From positions 62,001-126,000 of the forward strand of contig NZ_JBMSDZ010000007.1 of the NCBI RefSeq assembly GCF_049445995.1: DNA of 64,000 bases, read 5' to 3'. Shown piece by piece: positions 42,465 through 51,054 of the stretch. The DNA comes from Dyella_A sp049445995. GTDB taxonomy: Bacteria > Pseudomonadota > Gammaproteobacteria > Xanthomonadales > Rhodanobacteraceae. The position numbers and the translations under genes were made by a program. The notes under the pieces were generated by a model. The model was not told where the DNA came from, made no database searches, and was given only the letters and a program-made list of their open reading frames with translations. Each line of letters starts with the position of its first letter. Position 1 is the stretch's first letter.

Positions 42465-43616
42465 GTGATCCAGACGGTATGGCCTTTCCTGGGCCTGATG
42501 CTGGTGGTGGCGGGCTTCTTTCCAGCGCTGGAGCGGCGCACCGGCTGGCGCATCTTCGACGTGCTGCCGCCGATCGTGATGGTCTACCTGTCGATCACCG
42601 CGATGGCGATCGCCGGGGTATGGCAGGTCACGCCGGCGATCCACCAGGCGCAGTCGCTGCTGATCGGCAACCTGGTGCCGGCGCTGCTGTTCCTGCTGAT
42701 GATCAACTGCGACCTGCGCGCGATCTTCCGGCTCGGGCCGCGCGTGCTGGCGGTGTTTGCCTGCACCACGGTCAGCCTGTTCATCGCCTTCATCGCCACC
42801 TTCCTGATCTACCGCCACTGGCTGCGCGGCGACGACTGGCAGCCATTGGCGGCGCTGTCGGGCAGTTGGGTCGGCGGCACCGCCAACATGATCGGCGTGA
42901 AGCAGGCGATCGGCATGTCCGACCCGCACCTGGCGATGTCGCTGCTCACCGATGCGGTCTGCTATTCGATGTGGGTGGTGGTGCTGTTCTCGGTGGCGCG
43001 GCTGGCGCCGGCGTTCAACCGCTGGACCCGCGCGCGCTCCAGCGGCGAGCTGGTGGTGGCGGAAGTCGCGCCGGGCGGCCCGACCGTGCCGGAGAACGTG
43101 CTGCTGTGGCTGGGCGCGGCGCTGCTGGCGACGACGCTGGCGCGGGTGGTTGGCGGTTGGTTGCCCACTTCCGCGATGGTCAGTGCCGGCACCTGGACGA
43201 TCCTGCTGTCGACCCTGGCCGGGCTGGCGGTGGCGCACACGCCGGTGGCGCGCTTTCCCGGGGCCGGCAGCATCTCCGGTGCGATGCTGATCTTCGTGGT
43301 GGCGATGCTGGCCTCGCAGAGCAACTTCCACGGCCTGGGCGAGGCGCCGCTGTACATCCTGTGCGGCGCCACCGTGATCATGCTGCATGCGGTATTGCTG
43401 GTGGGGTTTGCGCGGATCTTCCACTTCGACCTGTACCTGTGCGGCATCTCCTCGCTGGCGCACATCGGCGGCGTGGCGGCGACTCCGGTGCTGGCGGCGG
43501 CGTATTCGCACGCGCTGGTGCCGGTGGGCATCCTGCTCGCCCTGCTGGGCTACATCCTCGGTACCGGGTTCGGGCTGCTGGTGGCGTCGGTGATGTCGAC
43601 GCTGGCCATGCCCTGA
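42465..43616 (+). CDS. DUF819-family membrane transporter, 383 aa
   Basis: About ten to eleven hydrophobic helices fill the sequence, beginning TVWPFLGLMLVVAGFFPAL. The family signature region GSWVGGTANMIGVKQAIGM near residue 145 and the second half SGAMLIFVVAMLASQSNF and HIGGVAATPVLAAAY match DUF819 (YjcL-like) proteins, inner-membrane carriers of unproven substrate. The GTG at 42465 has an AAGGGGG site; a GTG two codons upstream is possible. In other bacteria DUF819 genes often neighbour dipeptide epimerase genes (recalled, not checked), consistent with uptake of an L-Ala-Glu type dipeptide. The next gene starts 28 bases on. Confidence 0.85.
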   Translation: MIQTVWPFLGLMLVVAGFFPALERRTGWRIFDVLPPIVMVYLSITAMAIAGVWQVTPAIHQAQSLLIGNLVPALLFLLMINCDLRAIFRLGPRVLAVFACTTVSLFIAFIATFLIYRHWLRGDDWQPLAALSGSWVGGTANMIGVKQAIGMSDPHLAMSLLTDAVCYSMWVVVLFSVARLAPAFNRWTRARSSGELVVAEVAPGGPTVPENVLLWLGAALLATTLARVVGGWLPTSAMVSAGTWTILLSTLAGLAVAHTPVARFPGAGSISGAMLIFVVAMLASQSNFHGLGEAPLYILCGATVIMLHAVLLVGFARIFHFDLYLCGISSLAHIGGVAATPVLAAAYSHALVPVGILLALLGYILGTGFGLLVASVMSTLAMP

Positions 43617-43644
43617 GCCGGGCCTCCACGACGGGAATCCGACC

Positions 43645-45054
43645 ATGACCATTTCATCGTTCCGTGCGCTGTGCCTGGGCCTGCTGCTGGCTGGCGCGGC
43701 CGCGTCGCCCGGCCTGCATGCCGCGCAAAACCTGCCGGTGCCGCCCTCGGGCGTGCCGGGCGTGGGCCCGGCGCAGCTGACGCCGGAGTTCTGGATCGGC
43801 CTGCGGCCGCAGCCCGATGCGGTGCTGCTGACGCCGGCGCGGATCGCCGCGCAGAACGCGAAGCTGCTGGCCGACGACTCCTCGATGCACGACCTGCGCA
43901 AGCTGCCGGCCACGCTGGATCGCGCGCGGGTGGACGCCTGGCTGGACACGGTGTCGACGCCGCCGACCCGGCCGCTGTACGACGTCGACGGCCAGCCGGT
44001 GGCGGAGGCGACGATCAAGGCGATCGTCGCCAACGCCCACCGCGATGCCGTGCCGGCCAGCGAGCCGACCCGCTATGGCCTGGTGGTGAAGCGCGCCGCG
44101 CTGCGCAGCCTGCCCACCGACCTGCGCGTGTTCAGCCATCCCGGCGGCACCGACATCGACCGTTTCCAGGAAACCGCCGAGTTCCCCGGCACGCCGGTGG
44201 TGGTGGCGCATACCAGCGCCGACGGCCGCTGGCTGTTCGTGGTGAGCCCACGCTATGCCGCCTGGACGCATCGCGAGAACGTGGCGATCGGCAGCGCCAG
44301 CCAGGTCTTCGGCTACGCCGGACGGACCGCGGCGCGGGTGGTCACCGGCGGCACGGTGCACACGGTCTACACGCGCGAGCAGCCGGCGGTATCGCAGCTG
44401 CAGCTGGACATGGGCGAACGCGTGCCGCTGGCCACCGGCCTGCCGCCGGACCAGCCGGTGAACGGGCAGACGCCGTATGCCGCGCACGTGCTCGAGCTGC
44501 CGATTCGCAACGACGACGGCACGCTGGCCTTCGCCCCCGCGCTGGTGCAGATCAACCAGGACACCGCGCCCGACTACCTGCCGCTGACCGAGGCGAACAT
44601 CATCCGCCAGGGGTTCAAGTTCCTCGGCGAGCGCTACGGCTGGGGCCATGCGTACGACGGTCGCGACTGCTCCGGCTTCGTCTCGGACGTGTATCGCTCG
44701 ATGGGCGTCCAGATGCCGCGCAACACCAGCCGGCAGGCGATCAGCCCGGCACTGGATCACCGCGCGTTCACCGCGCGGGACGATCATGCCGAACGGCTCA
44801 AGGCCGCCATGGCGCTGAAGGTGGGCGACCTGGTCTACATCCCCGGCCACGTGATGATGGTGATCGGCCAGTGGCAGGGCCAGCCGTGGGTGATCCACGA
44901 CGTGCTGAGCATGAGCTACCGCCAGGGCGACGGCAGCACCCGCCACGTCAAGCTCAACGCGGTGTCGGTGACGCCGCTGCTGCCGATGCTCTACGGCAAG
45001 GACGGCTCCACCTTCATCGACCACATGACCAGCATCGTGCGCATCCGGCATTGA
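43645..45054 (+). CDS. Secreted NlpC/P60 endopeptidase with SH3-like domains, 469 aa
   Basis: After a signal peptide (CLGLLLAGAAASPGLHA, cleavage near residue 26) come two SH3-like segments (about 140-300) and a C-terminal NlpC/P60 domain. There the catalytic Cys is in AYDGRDCSGFVSDVYRSMG near residue 350, and the His is in IPGHVMMVIGQ. This build resembles YkfC-type enzymes that cut the gamma-D-Glu to diamino-acid bond of wall peptides, releasing L-Ala-D-Glu. That product is the substrate of the epimerase encoded next, which makes the assignment coherent. The gene is spaced 28 bases after the transporter and probably shares its transcript. Confidence 0.88.
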   Translation: MTISSFRALCLGLLLAGAAASPGLHAAQNLPVPPSGVPGVGPAQLTPEFWIGLRPQPDAVLLTPARIAAQNAKLLADDSSMHDLRKLPATLDRARVDAWLDTVSTPPTRPLYDVDGQPVAEATIKAIVANAHRDAVPASEPTRYGLVVKRAALRSLPTDLRVFSHPGGTDIDRFQETAEFPGTPVVVAHTSADGRWLFVVSPRYAAWTHRENVAIGSASQVFGYAGRTAARVVTGGTVHTVYTREQPAVSQLQLDMGERVPLATGLPPDQPVNGQTPYAAHVLELPIRNDDGTLAFAPALVQINQDTAPDYLPLTEANIIRQGFKFLGERYGWGHAYDGRDCSGFVSDVYRSMGVQMPRNTSRQAISPALDHRAFTARDDHAERLKAAMALKVGDLVYIPGHVMMVIGQWQGQPWVIHDVLSMSYRQGDGSTRHVKLNAVSVTPLLPMLYGKDGSTFIDHMTSIVRIRH

Positions 45055-45090
45055 GGGGGATGGAGGTGGGGGTGCGCATCCAGAGCACGA

Positions 45091-45235
45091 TGGATTCCCG
45101 CTTTCGCGGGAATGACGGCGCGCAGGTGGTGCGGGATTACGGGCCTTCATCGCTTACGGCTTCTCCGGAAAGCCGTAAAGAACCCAGACACGCGAATCCT
45201 CAAGCTGGCGTCATTCCCGCGAAGGCGGGAATCCA
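45091..45235. repeat. Two family B palindromic arms in inverted orientation
   Basis: One arm at 45091-45117 (TGGATTCCCGCTTTCGCGGG and AATGACG) and one at 45210-45235 (GTCATTCCCGCGAAGGCGGG and AATCCA) bracket about 92 bases. They occupy most of the 259-bp gap between the NlpC/P60 and epimerase genes. A small hairpin, TTACGGCTTTCCGG-like, lies near 45155-45180. Confidence 0.85.
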
Positions 45236-45313
45236 TCGTGCTCTTCCGCCACAGCCACCAAGACCCATCGCCCACGCGGGCTCCAGGCACCCAGGACAAG
45301 TGACAGCGAACCC

Positions 45314-46411
45314 ATGAAGATCACAGACATCCAGTTCGGCATGCTGCGGGTGCCGCTGAAGACCCCGTTCAAGACCGCGTTGCGCACGGTGAGCCAGGTC
45401 GAGGACATCGTGGTGATGATGCACACCGACACCGGCCATGTCGGCCACGGCGAGGCGCCGGCCACGGCGGTGATCACCGGCGACACGCACGGTTCGATCG
45501 TCGACGCGATCCGCCACTACATCTCGCCGCGGCTGATCGGCCAGGAGGTCGCCGACCTCAACCGGCTGACCGGGCTGATCCAGGGTTCGATGGAGAAGAA
45601 CTCCTCGGCCAAGGCGGCGGTGGAGATCGCCCTGTACGACCTGTGGGGCCAGCTCTACAGCGCGCCGCTGTACCAGTTGCTGGGCGGCGGCGATCCGGTG
45701 ATCACCACCGACATCACCATCAGCGTGGACTACATCGACAAGATGGTGGCCGACTCGATCGCCGCGGTGGAGCGCGGCTTCGAGTCGCTGAAGATCAAGG
45801 TGGGCAAGGACATCGGCGTCGACATCGAGCGGGTCAAGGCGATCTATGCGGCGGTGGAAGGCCGCGCGCTGCTGCGGCTGGACGCCAACCAGGGCTGGAC
45901 CGCCAAGCAGGCGGTGTACGCGCTGCAGACGCTGGAGGACGCCGGCATCAAGCTGGAGCTGGTCGAGCAGCCGGTGAAGGCGCGCGACCTGGCCGGCATG
46001 CGCTACGTCACCGAGCGCGTGCACACGCCGGTGATGGCCGACGAGAGCGTGTTCGGGCCGATGGAGGTGATCGAGCTGATCCGCCTGCGCGCGGCCGACA
46101 TCATCAACATCAAGCTGATGAAGACCGGCGGCATCTCCAACGCGATCCGCATCGCCGACATTGCCGCCATGCACGGGGTGGAATGCATGATCGGCTGCAT
46201 GCTGGAGAGCTCCATCAGCGTGGCCGCCGCGGTGCACGTGGCGGTGGCCAAGGCCGACGTGATCACCAAGGTTGATCTCGACGGCCCCTCGCTGAGCCAG
46301 TTCAATCCGGTCGACGGCGGGGTACTCTTCAACGAATCGGAGATCTCCGTGACCGACGCCCCGGGTCTGGGCATCCGCGAGATCCGGGGGCTGGAGCCCG
46401 TGTCGGAGTAG
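45314..46411 (+). CDS. Dipeptide epimerase, enolase superfamily (L-Ala-D/L-Glu type), 365 aa
   Basis: The barrel carries the muconate-lactonizing subgroup residues: the catalytic Lys pair in LKIKVGKDIG, metal ligands Asp in LLRLDANQGWT, Glu in LVEQPVKARDL and Asp in VMADESVFG, and the second Lys in NIKLMKTGGI. The C-terminal segment MIGCMLESSISVAAAVH closes the active site. Such enzymes invert the Glu centre of L-Ala-D-Glu so that ordinary peptidases can finish degradation. The neighbouring NlpC/P60 endopeptidase and symporter support this substrate. It acts in the cytosol. The regulator gene follows after 10 bases. Confidence 0.92.
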   Translation: MKITDIQFGMLRVPLKTPFKTALRTVSQVEDIVVMMHTDTGHVGHGEAPATAVITGDTHGSIVDAIRHYISPRLIGQEVADLNRLTGLIQGSMEKNSSAKAAVEIALYDLWGQLYSAPLYQLLGGGDPVITTDITISVDYIDKMVADSIAAVERGFESLKIKVGKDIGVDIERVKAIYAAVEGRALLRLDANQGWTAKQAVYALQTLEDAGIKLELVEQPVKARDLAGMRYVTERVHTPVMADESVFGPMEVIELIRLRAADIINIKLMKTGGISNAIRIADIAAMHGVECMIGCMLESSISVAAAVHVAVAKADVITKVDLDGPSLSQFNPVDGGVLFNESEISVTDAPGLGIREIRGLEPVSE

Positions 46412-46421
46412 GGGCGTGAGC

Positions 46422-47276
46422 ATGTCACCGCTGGTGAAGATCCGTTCGGAGCGCGACCAGATGTCGGCGGTGGAGCGGCGCATTGCCGACTTCATCGTGG
46501 AGAACGCGCAGTTGCTGCGTGACTACTCCTCGCAGCAACTGGCCAATGCGCTGGGCATCAGCCAGTCCAGCGTGGTCAAGTTCACCCAGAAGCTCGGCTT
46601 CAAGGGCTACCCGGACCTCAAGTATTCGATCGGCGAGGCGATCGCCCGCGCCGCGCCCGGCGAGACCGCGCCGGTGTCGCCCACGCAGGGCGCCGCCAGC
46701 CTGGCGCTCGGCGACCGGCTGTGGCGGCGCAAGTGCGCGGCCGAGGAAGAGACCCGCGTCATCAACGCGCCGGAGGCGATCCAGGCGGTGGCCGAGGCGA
46801 TCGACCGCGCCGGCCGCAGCGGCCGCGTGTTCCTGCTCGGCATGGGCGACGACGACGTGCTGGTGCGTGCCTTCGCGCTGCGCCTGGCGACGCTGGGCAT
46901 CCTCACCGTGCACAGTTTCGACATGGTGCGGATGGTCTCCAACGTGGCGGCGGCGCAGGCCGGCGACGTGCTGGCGGTGATCTCCGAGTTCGGCCAGCAC
47001 GCCGCGCTGGGCAAGATCGCGCGGCAGTTCCGCGAGCGGCGCGGCCAGCTGGTGACGCTGACCCGGCACACCGCCAACCCGCTGCGCACGCTGGCCGACA
47101 TCGCGCTGGTGGTGTCCGCGCACGACGAGCAGCCGTACATCCAGTCGCTGCTGTACCAGTCGGCGACGCAGCACCTGCTGGACAGCATCTTCGTGCGCCT
47201 GTGCGAGGGCCACGACGACCGCCGCACGCAACTGCTGGGCAACCTGGAACGCATCCAGCACATCCTCGAACCGTAA
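46422..47276 (+). CDS. MurR/RpiR-family transcriptional regulator, 284 aa
   Basis: An N-terminal helix-turn-helix (about 10-75; SSQQLANALGISQSSVVKFTQKLGF) is followed by a SIS sugar-phosphate-binding domain (about 110-260), with GRVFLLGMGDDDVLVRAFAL and VLAVISEFGQH. Members respond to MurNAc-6-phosphate or related sugar phosphates. The ATG at 46422 fits an AGGGGC site better than the GTG at 46416. It is the only dedicated regulator in the wall-peptide cluster and likely binds the palindrome at 42411-42427, though the true ligand is unknown. Confidence 0.88.
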   Translation: MSPLVKIRSERDQMSAVERRIADFIVENAQLLRDYSSQQLANALGISQSSVVKFTQKLGFKGYPDLKYSIGEAIARAAPGETAPVSPTQGAASLALGDRLWRRKCAAEEETRVINAPEAIQAVAEAIDRAGRSGRVFLLGMGDDDVLVRAFALRLATLGILTVHSFDMVRMVSNVAAAQAGDVLAVISEFGQHAALGKIARQFRERRGQLVTLTRHTANPLRTLADIALVVSAHDEQPYIQSLLYQSATQHLLDSIFVRLCEGHDDRRTQLLGNLERIQHILEP

Positions 47277-47300
47277 CCGCTCCGGCAGGCAGGGCTCCCG

Positions 47301-48077
47301 ATGATCCCCACGCTCACTTTCCTGCGGCGCGTCGCCGCGCTCGCCATCGTCACCGTTTCCGCCCACGTGCTCGCCGCACCGGCCGCACCGCCGTGGCAGG
47401 GTGCGCGGCAGATGGTGCTGGTGACCATCGATGGCTGGGACGCCGACCAGGGCACGCTGCGCCGCTTCGCCCGCGAGGGCGGTCAGTGGGTCGCGGTCGG
47501 CGCGTCGTGGCCGGTGGTGATCGGCAAACGCGGCGCGGCCTGGGGACTGGGCCTGCAGCCGCCGCGCGCCGACGGCCCGGTCAAGCGCGAAGGCGACAAC
47601 CGCAGCCCGGCCGGCGTGTTCCGCATCGGCACTGCGTTCGGCTATGCGAAGACGCTGGCCACGGCGATGCCGTACCGCGCGCTCGGTGCCACCGACTGGT
47701 GCATGGACGTCAGCGGCGCGCGCTACTACAACCGCATCGTCGACGCTCAGGTGGTGGGTGCCGATGCGGTGAAGGGCTCCTCCGAGCCGATGCGCCGCGA
47801 CATCCACGTGCACGGCGACCAGCGCTACCGCATGGGCTTCGTGATCGACAGCAATCCGGGCGCCAAGCCCGGCGCCGGCAGCTGCATCTTCGGCCACCTG
47901 TGGGCCTCGCCGACCACCGGCACCGCCGGCTGCACGGCGATGACGCCCGAGTCCATGCGCAGCCTGCTCGGCTGGCTCCGGCCGGAAGACCATCCGGTGT
48001 TCGTGCTGCTGCCGAAACAGGCCTACGCCGCCGTGCGCGACGACTGGCAGCTGCCGCCGCTGGAGGTCGGCCGATGA
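47301..48077 (+). CDS. L,D-transpeptidase (YkuD, COG3786-type), exported, 258 aa
   Basis: A signal peptide (AALAIVTVSAHVLAA) precedes a YkuD-type domain. Family marks include NRSPAGVFRIGTAFGY, IHVHGDQRYRMGFVIDSN, and the catalytic region CIFGHLWASPTTGTAGCTAM with His and Cys in place of the common SHGCxR form, as in the COG3786 branch. These enzymes form or trim 3-3 crosslinks or attach tetrapeptides. It sits between regulator and symporter; its stop overlaps the next start (ATGA). Its exact activity is not certain from sequence. Confidence 0.85.
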   Translation: MIPTLTFLRRVAALAIVTVSAHVLAAPAAPPWQGARQMVLVTIDGWDADQGTLRRFAREGGQWVAVGASWPVVIGKRGAAWGLGLQPPRADGPVKREGDNRSPAGVFRIGTAFGYAKTLATAMPYRALGATDWCMDVSGARYYNRIVDAQVVGADAVKGSSEPMRRDIHVHGDQRYRMGFVIDSNPGAKPGAGSCIFGHLWASPTTGTAGCTAMTPESMRSLLGWLRPEDHPVFVLLPKQAYAAVRDDWQLPPLEVGR

Positions 48078-49312
48078 GCCCGACCGTGCGCGTGCTGCTG
48101 GGCCTGGCGCTCGGCGCCGTGGTCGGGCTGGGGCTGGCCGCGTTCGATCCGGCGCTGGCGAGCCAGGTGGCCGCCGTGGTCCAACCAGCCGGCAGACTGT
48201 GGCTGGCGGCACTGCAGATGACCGTGGTGCCGCTGGTGCTGTCGCTGGTGGTGGTGGGCGTGAACACCGCCAGTGACGCGGCGGCGTCCGGCCGCGTGGC
48301 ACGGCGGGCGATCGTGGTGTTCCTGGTGCTGCTCACCGGCGGGGCGTTTCTCGCGGCGCTGCTGGCGCCGTGGCTGTTCCGGCTGTTCCCGCACAACCCG
48401 GCGCTGAGCGAGGCGTTGAGCCACGCCACCGTGCCGCTGTCCGCGCGCACCGCGCCCACCGGCTGGGTCGAGGCCGTCACCTCGGTCGTGCCGACCAATG
48501 CGATCGCCGCCGCCGCGCAGAGCGCGATGCTGCCGCTGGTGGTGTTCGCGCTGTTCCTCGGCTTCGCGCTCACCCGGATCAAGCCGGAACGACGGGCGAT
48601 GCTGGTGGAGTTCTTCCAGTCCATCGCCGACGCGATGATCGTGATCGTGCGCTGGGTGCTGTGGGTGGCGCCGCTGGGCGTGTTCGCACTGATCCTGGCG
48701 GTGTGCGCCCGCGCCGGGCTGAGCATGCTCGGCGCGCTGGGCATCTATGTGCTGGTCGAGTGCCTGCTCTACGTCACGGTGACGCTGGCGATGCTGGTGG
48801 TGGCGGTGAGCTGGGGTGGCGAGACGTGGCGGCGCTTCGTGCCCGCGCTGGTGCCGGCGCAGGCGGTGGCGCTGAGCACGCAGTCCTCGCTGGCCTCGCT
48901 GCCGGCGATGCTGGAGAGCGCGAACGGCCGACTCGGCTATCCCGAGCGCGTTACCGCGCTGGTGCTGCCGATGGCGGTGTCGCTGTGCCGGCTGACCAGT
49001 CCGGTGCAATACGTGGTGTCGGCCTCGTTCATCGCCTGGGCCTATGGCATCGACCTGTCGCCCGCCGCGCTCGCCGCCGGCGCCGCGCTGGCGGTGGTGA
49101 TCAGCCTCGGCTCGGTGGGCCTGCCGGGACAGGTCACCTTCATCGCCACCAACCTGCCGGTGGCGCAGGCGATGGGCGTACCGGTGGGGCCGCTCGGCCT
49201 GATGCTGGCGGTGGACACGCTGCCGGACACGCTGGCCACCCTGGGCAATGTCACCTGCGATCTCACCGCGACCAGCGTGGTGGCGCGGCAGTCGGCGAAG
49301 GAGGGCGCATGA
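48074..49312 (+). CDS. Dicarboxylate/amino acid:cation symporter (DAACS), 412 aa
   Basis: About eight membrane helices with two re-entrant regions. The first is the Ser-rich loop ALSTQSSLASLPAML near residue 275, and the second is SLGSVGLPGQVTFIATNLPV. The conserved end, LMLAVDTLPDTLATLGNVTCDL, has the substrate-binding Asp and Asn. The family carries glutamate, aspartate or C4-dicarboxylates with Na+ or H+. In this cluster D- or L-glutamate, or a small Glu-containing product, is the likely cargo. It overlaps the genes on both sides (ATGA each). Confidence 0.88.
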   Translation: MSPTVRVLLGLALGAVVGLGLAAFDPALASQVAAVVQPAGRLWLAALQMTVVPLVLSLVVVGVNTASDAAASGRVARRAIVVFLVLLTGGAFLAALLAPWLFRLFPHNPALSEALSHATVPLSARTAPTGWVEAVTSVVPTNAIAAAAQSAMLPLVVFALFLGFALTRIKPERRAMLVEFFQSIADAMIVIVRWVLWVAPLGVFALILAVCARAGLSMLGALGIYVLVECLLYVTVTLAMLVVAVSWGGETWRRFVPALVPAQAVALSTQSSLASLPAMLESANGRLGYPERVTALVLPMAVSLCRLTSPVQYVVSASFIAWAYGIDLSPAALAAGAALAVVISLGSVGLPGQVTFIATNLPVAQAMGVPVGPLGLMLAVDTLPDTLATLGNVTCDLTATSVVARQSAKEGA

Positions 49313-50439
49313 GTATCGAACACGCCGATGCCATCGTGATCGGCGCCGGCATGGCCGGCGCGTCGGTGGCCTATTTCCTCGCCCCGCATGCGCGGGTGAT
49401 CGTGCTCGAGCGCGAGCCGTACGCCGGCATGCATTCCACCGGCCGCTCGGCCGCGCTGTTCAGCGAGACCTACGGCACGGAGCAGGTGCGCGCGCTGACC
49501 CGCGCCACGCGCCCGTTCCTGGCCGCGCCGCCGCAGGACTTCGCCGCGCACCCGATCCTCACCCCGCGCGGCGCCACGGTGATCGGCCGCGCCAATCAGG
49601 CGGAGCAGGTGCGCGCGATGTTCGAAAGCATGCGCCGCGACACCCCCGACCTGGAGTTGCACGACGGCTCGCACGTTCGCGATCACGTGCCGGTGCTGCG
49701 CCCGGAAGCGGCGGCGATCGGCCTGCACGAACCGGGCGCCGCCGATATCGACGTCAACGAGCTGCACCAGGGCTTCCTGCGCGGCCTGAAGGCACGCGGC
49801 GGTGCGCTGCACGTAAACCAGGCGATCGCGGCGATCGGGCGCGACGGCAGCGGCTGGACGGTGAGCGTCGGCGCGCGGCGCTTCCATGCGCCGCTGCTGC
49901 TGGATGCCGCCGGTGCCTGGGCCGATCAGGTCGCCGCGATGGCCGGCGTGGCACCGCTGGGGCTGGTGCCCAAGCGGCGCTCGGCGTTCGTGTTCGAGCC
50001 GCCAGCCGGCCTCGCCACCGCCGACTGGCCGTTCGTCTGCGACCTCGACGAAACCTTCTATTTCAAACCCGATGCGGGTCAGCTGCTCGGCTCGGCGGCG
50101 AATGCCGATCCCACCCATCCGCACGACGTGCAGCCGGAAGAGTTCGACATCGCGCTGGGCATCCATCACATCGAGCAGGCGACCACGCTGCAGATCCGCC
50201 GCCCCACCCGCACCTGGGCCGGGCTGCGCTCGTTCGTCGCCGACGGCGACCTAGTCGGTGGCTTCGCGAGTGATGCGCCGGGTTTCTTCTGGGTCGCCGC
50301 GCAAGGCGGCTACGGCATCCAGACCTCGGCGGCGATGGGCGAGGCCTGCGCGAACCTGGCGCTGGGTCGCGCGCTGCCGGCGCATCTGCAGGACGCCGGG
50401 CTCACTGCAGCGATGCTGGCGCCGGATCGCCTGCGCTGA
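49309..50439 (+). CDS. FAD-dependent amine/D-amino acid oxidase-family enzyme, 376 aa
   Basis: The N-terminal dinucleotide-binding motif is ADAIVIGAGMAGASVAYFL. The DAO family core continues with MHSTGRSAALFSETYG, VNELHQGFLRGLKARGG, and the C-terminal FFWVAAQGGYGIQTSAAMGE that closes the flavin site. It resembles glycine/D-amino acid oxidases and dehydrogenases. Within a wall-peptide locus, D-Ala or D-Glu would be sensible substrates, but the family is too broad to name one. It is the last gene of the plus-strand run; its start overlaps the symporter stop. Confidence 0.85.
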   Translation: MSIEHADAIVIGAGMAGASVAYFLAPHARVIVLEREPYAGMHSTGRSAALFSETYGTEQVRALTRATRPFLAAPPQDFAAHPILTPRGATVIGRANQAEQVRAMFESMRRDTPDLELHDGSHVRDHVPVLRPEAAAIGLHEPGAADIDVNELHQGFLRGLKARGGALHVNQAIAAIGRDGSGWTVSVGARRFHAPLLLDAAGAWADQVAAMAGVAPLGLVPKRRSAFVFEPPAGLATADWPFVCDLDETFYFKPDAGQLLGSAANADPTHPHDVQPEEFDIALGIHHIEQATTLQIRRPTRTWAGLRSFVADGDLVGGFASDAPGFFWVAAQGGYGIQTSAAMGEACANLALGRALPAHLQDAGLTAAMLAPDRLR

Positions 50440-50499
50440 ACCTGCAGTTCTCCCGGCATCCGCCGATCTGCAGATTTCCAGTCTGTGGAGAGAGTGGCC

Positions 50500-50673
50500 A
50501 TGCGCTCCAGGATCATCACGACGCTCGCCGTCGGCGGCCTCGGCGCCTTGTTGTTGCCCGGCGCGCTGGCGCTGATCGCGTGTCTGCTGTGGGTTCACGC
50601 GCAACGCTACCGCGAAATACGGCGAGCTGGCCGAGGCCGAGATCAAGGCGCTGGTCGTCGATGGTTTATATAA
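50500..50673 (+). CDS. Possible small membrane protein, 57 aa, probably fused to gene debris
   Basis: MRSRIITTLAVGGLGALLLP continues as one hydrophobic segment (GALALIACLLWVHAQ) and then a basic tail, RRAGRGRDQGAGRRWFI. A GGAGAG site precedes the ATG. The tail is read through bases that, in another frame, encode a fragment resembling HsdM (50600-50676), so the original C-terminus has probably been lost. Low confidence that this is a functional gene. Confidence 0.3.
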   Translation: MRSRIITTLAVGGLGALLLPGALALIACLLWVHAQRYREIRRAGRGRDQGAGRRWFI

Positions 50674-50676
50674 ATA
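50600..50676 (+). pseudogene. Short fragment resembling type I methylase HsdM
   Basis: In this frame the codons read RNATAKYGELAEAEIKALVV and then DGLYK before a stop. The segment KYGELAEAEIKALVVD closely resembles a conserved stretch in the C-terminal part of type I restriction-modification M subunits, as I recall it. Only about 25 codons remain and they are fused to unrelated sequence upstream. With the metallopeptidase fragment at 52458 this suggests a decayed type I locus around hipBA. Confidence 0.45.
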
Positions 50677-50683
50677 AAATTGC

Positions 50684-50701
50684 ATTTCGCTCAGTTGAAA
50701 T
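50684..50701. promoter_or_regulatory. Inverted repeat upstream of hipB, candidate autoregulatory operator
   Basis: ATTTC and GAAAT are separated by eight bases in a very AT-rich stretch directly before the hipB start at 50716. HipB-type repressors typically bind inverted repeats here; TATAAA-like and TAATTT-like sequences around it could supply the -10 region. Confidence 0.4.
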
Positions 50702-50715
50702 GTAATTTAATTTGT

Positions 50716-51054
50716 ATGTCCAAGCGCACCCCGCCCACTCACCCGCAAGCGCGCCGCCAGGTCGTTGCCCTTGGCAAGCGGCTGCGCGCGGCACGCCTGC
50801 GCCGCAAGATGACCCAGCCCATGCTCGCCGAGCGGGTAGGTATCAGCGTGCCCACGCTGGGCAAACTGGAGGCCGGCGACCCGTCCACCAGCCTCGCCAC
50901 CATGCTGCGCGTGCTGACCGTGCTGGGCATGGGGGCGGACATCGACCTGCTGGCGGCGCAGGACACCCTGGGCCGCAGCCTGCAGGACAACGCCTTGAAG
51001 CGCCCGTCCCGCGCTTCGCGCGGGGCGGCGACAGCGCCGGGCAAGCCGGCATGA
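50716..51054 (+). CDS. hipB: HipB-like XRE-family antitoxin/repressor, 112 aa
   Basis: A Cro/C1-type helix-turn-helix occupies residues 15-75: VVALGKRLRAARLRRKMTQP, then MLAERVGISVPTLGKLEAGD and STSLATMLRVLTVLGMG. The C-terminal tail is basic and Ala-rich, as expected for a strand that contacts HipA or DNA. It should neutralise HipA and repress its own promoter. Start and AT-rich upstream region support local regulation. The stop overlaps the hipA start (ATGA). Confidence 0.9.
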   Translation: MSKRTPPTHPQARRQVVALGKRLRAARLRRKMTQPMLAERVGISVPTLGKLEAGDPSTSLATMLRVLTVLGMGADIDLLAAQDTLGRSLQDNALKRPSRASRGAATAPGKPA

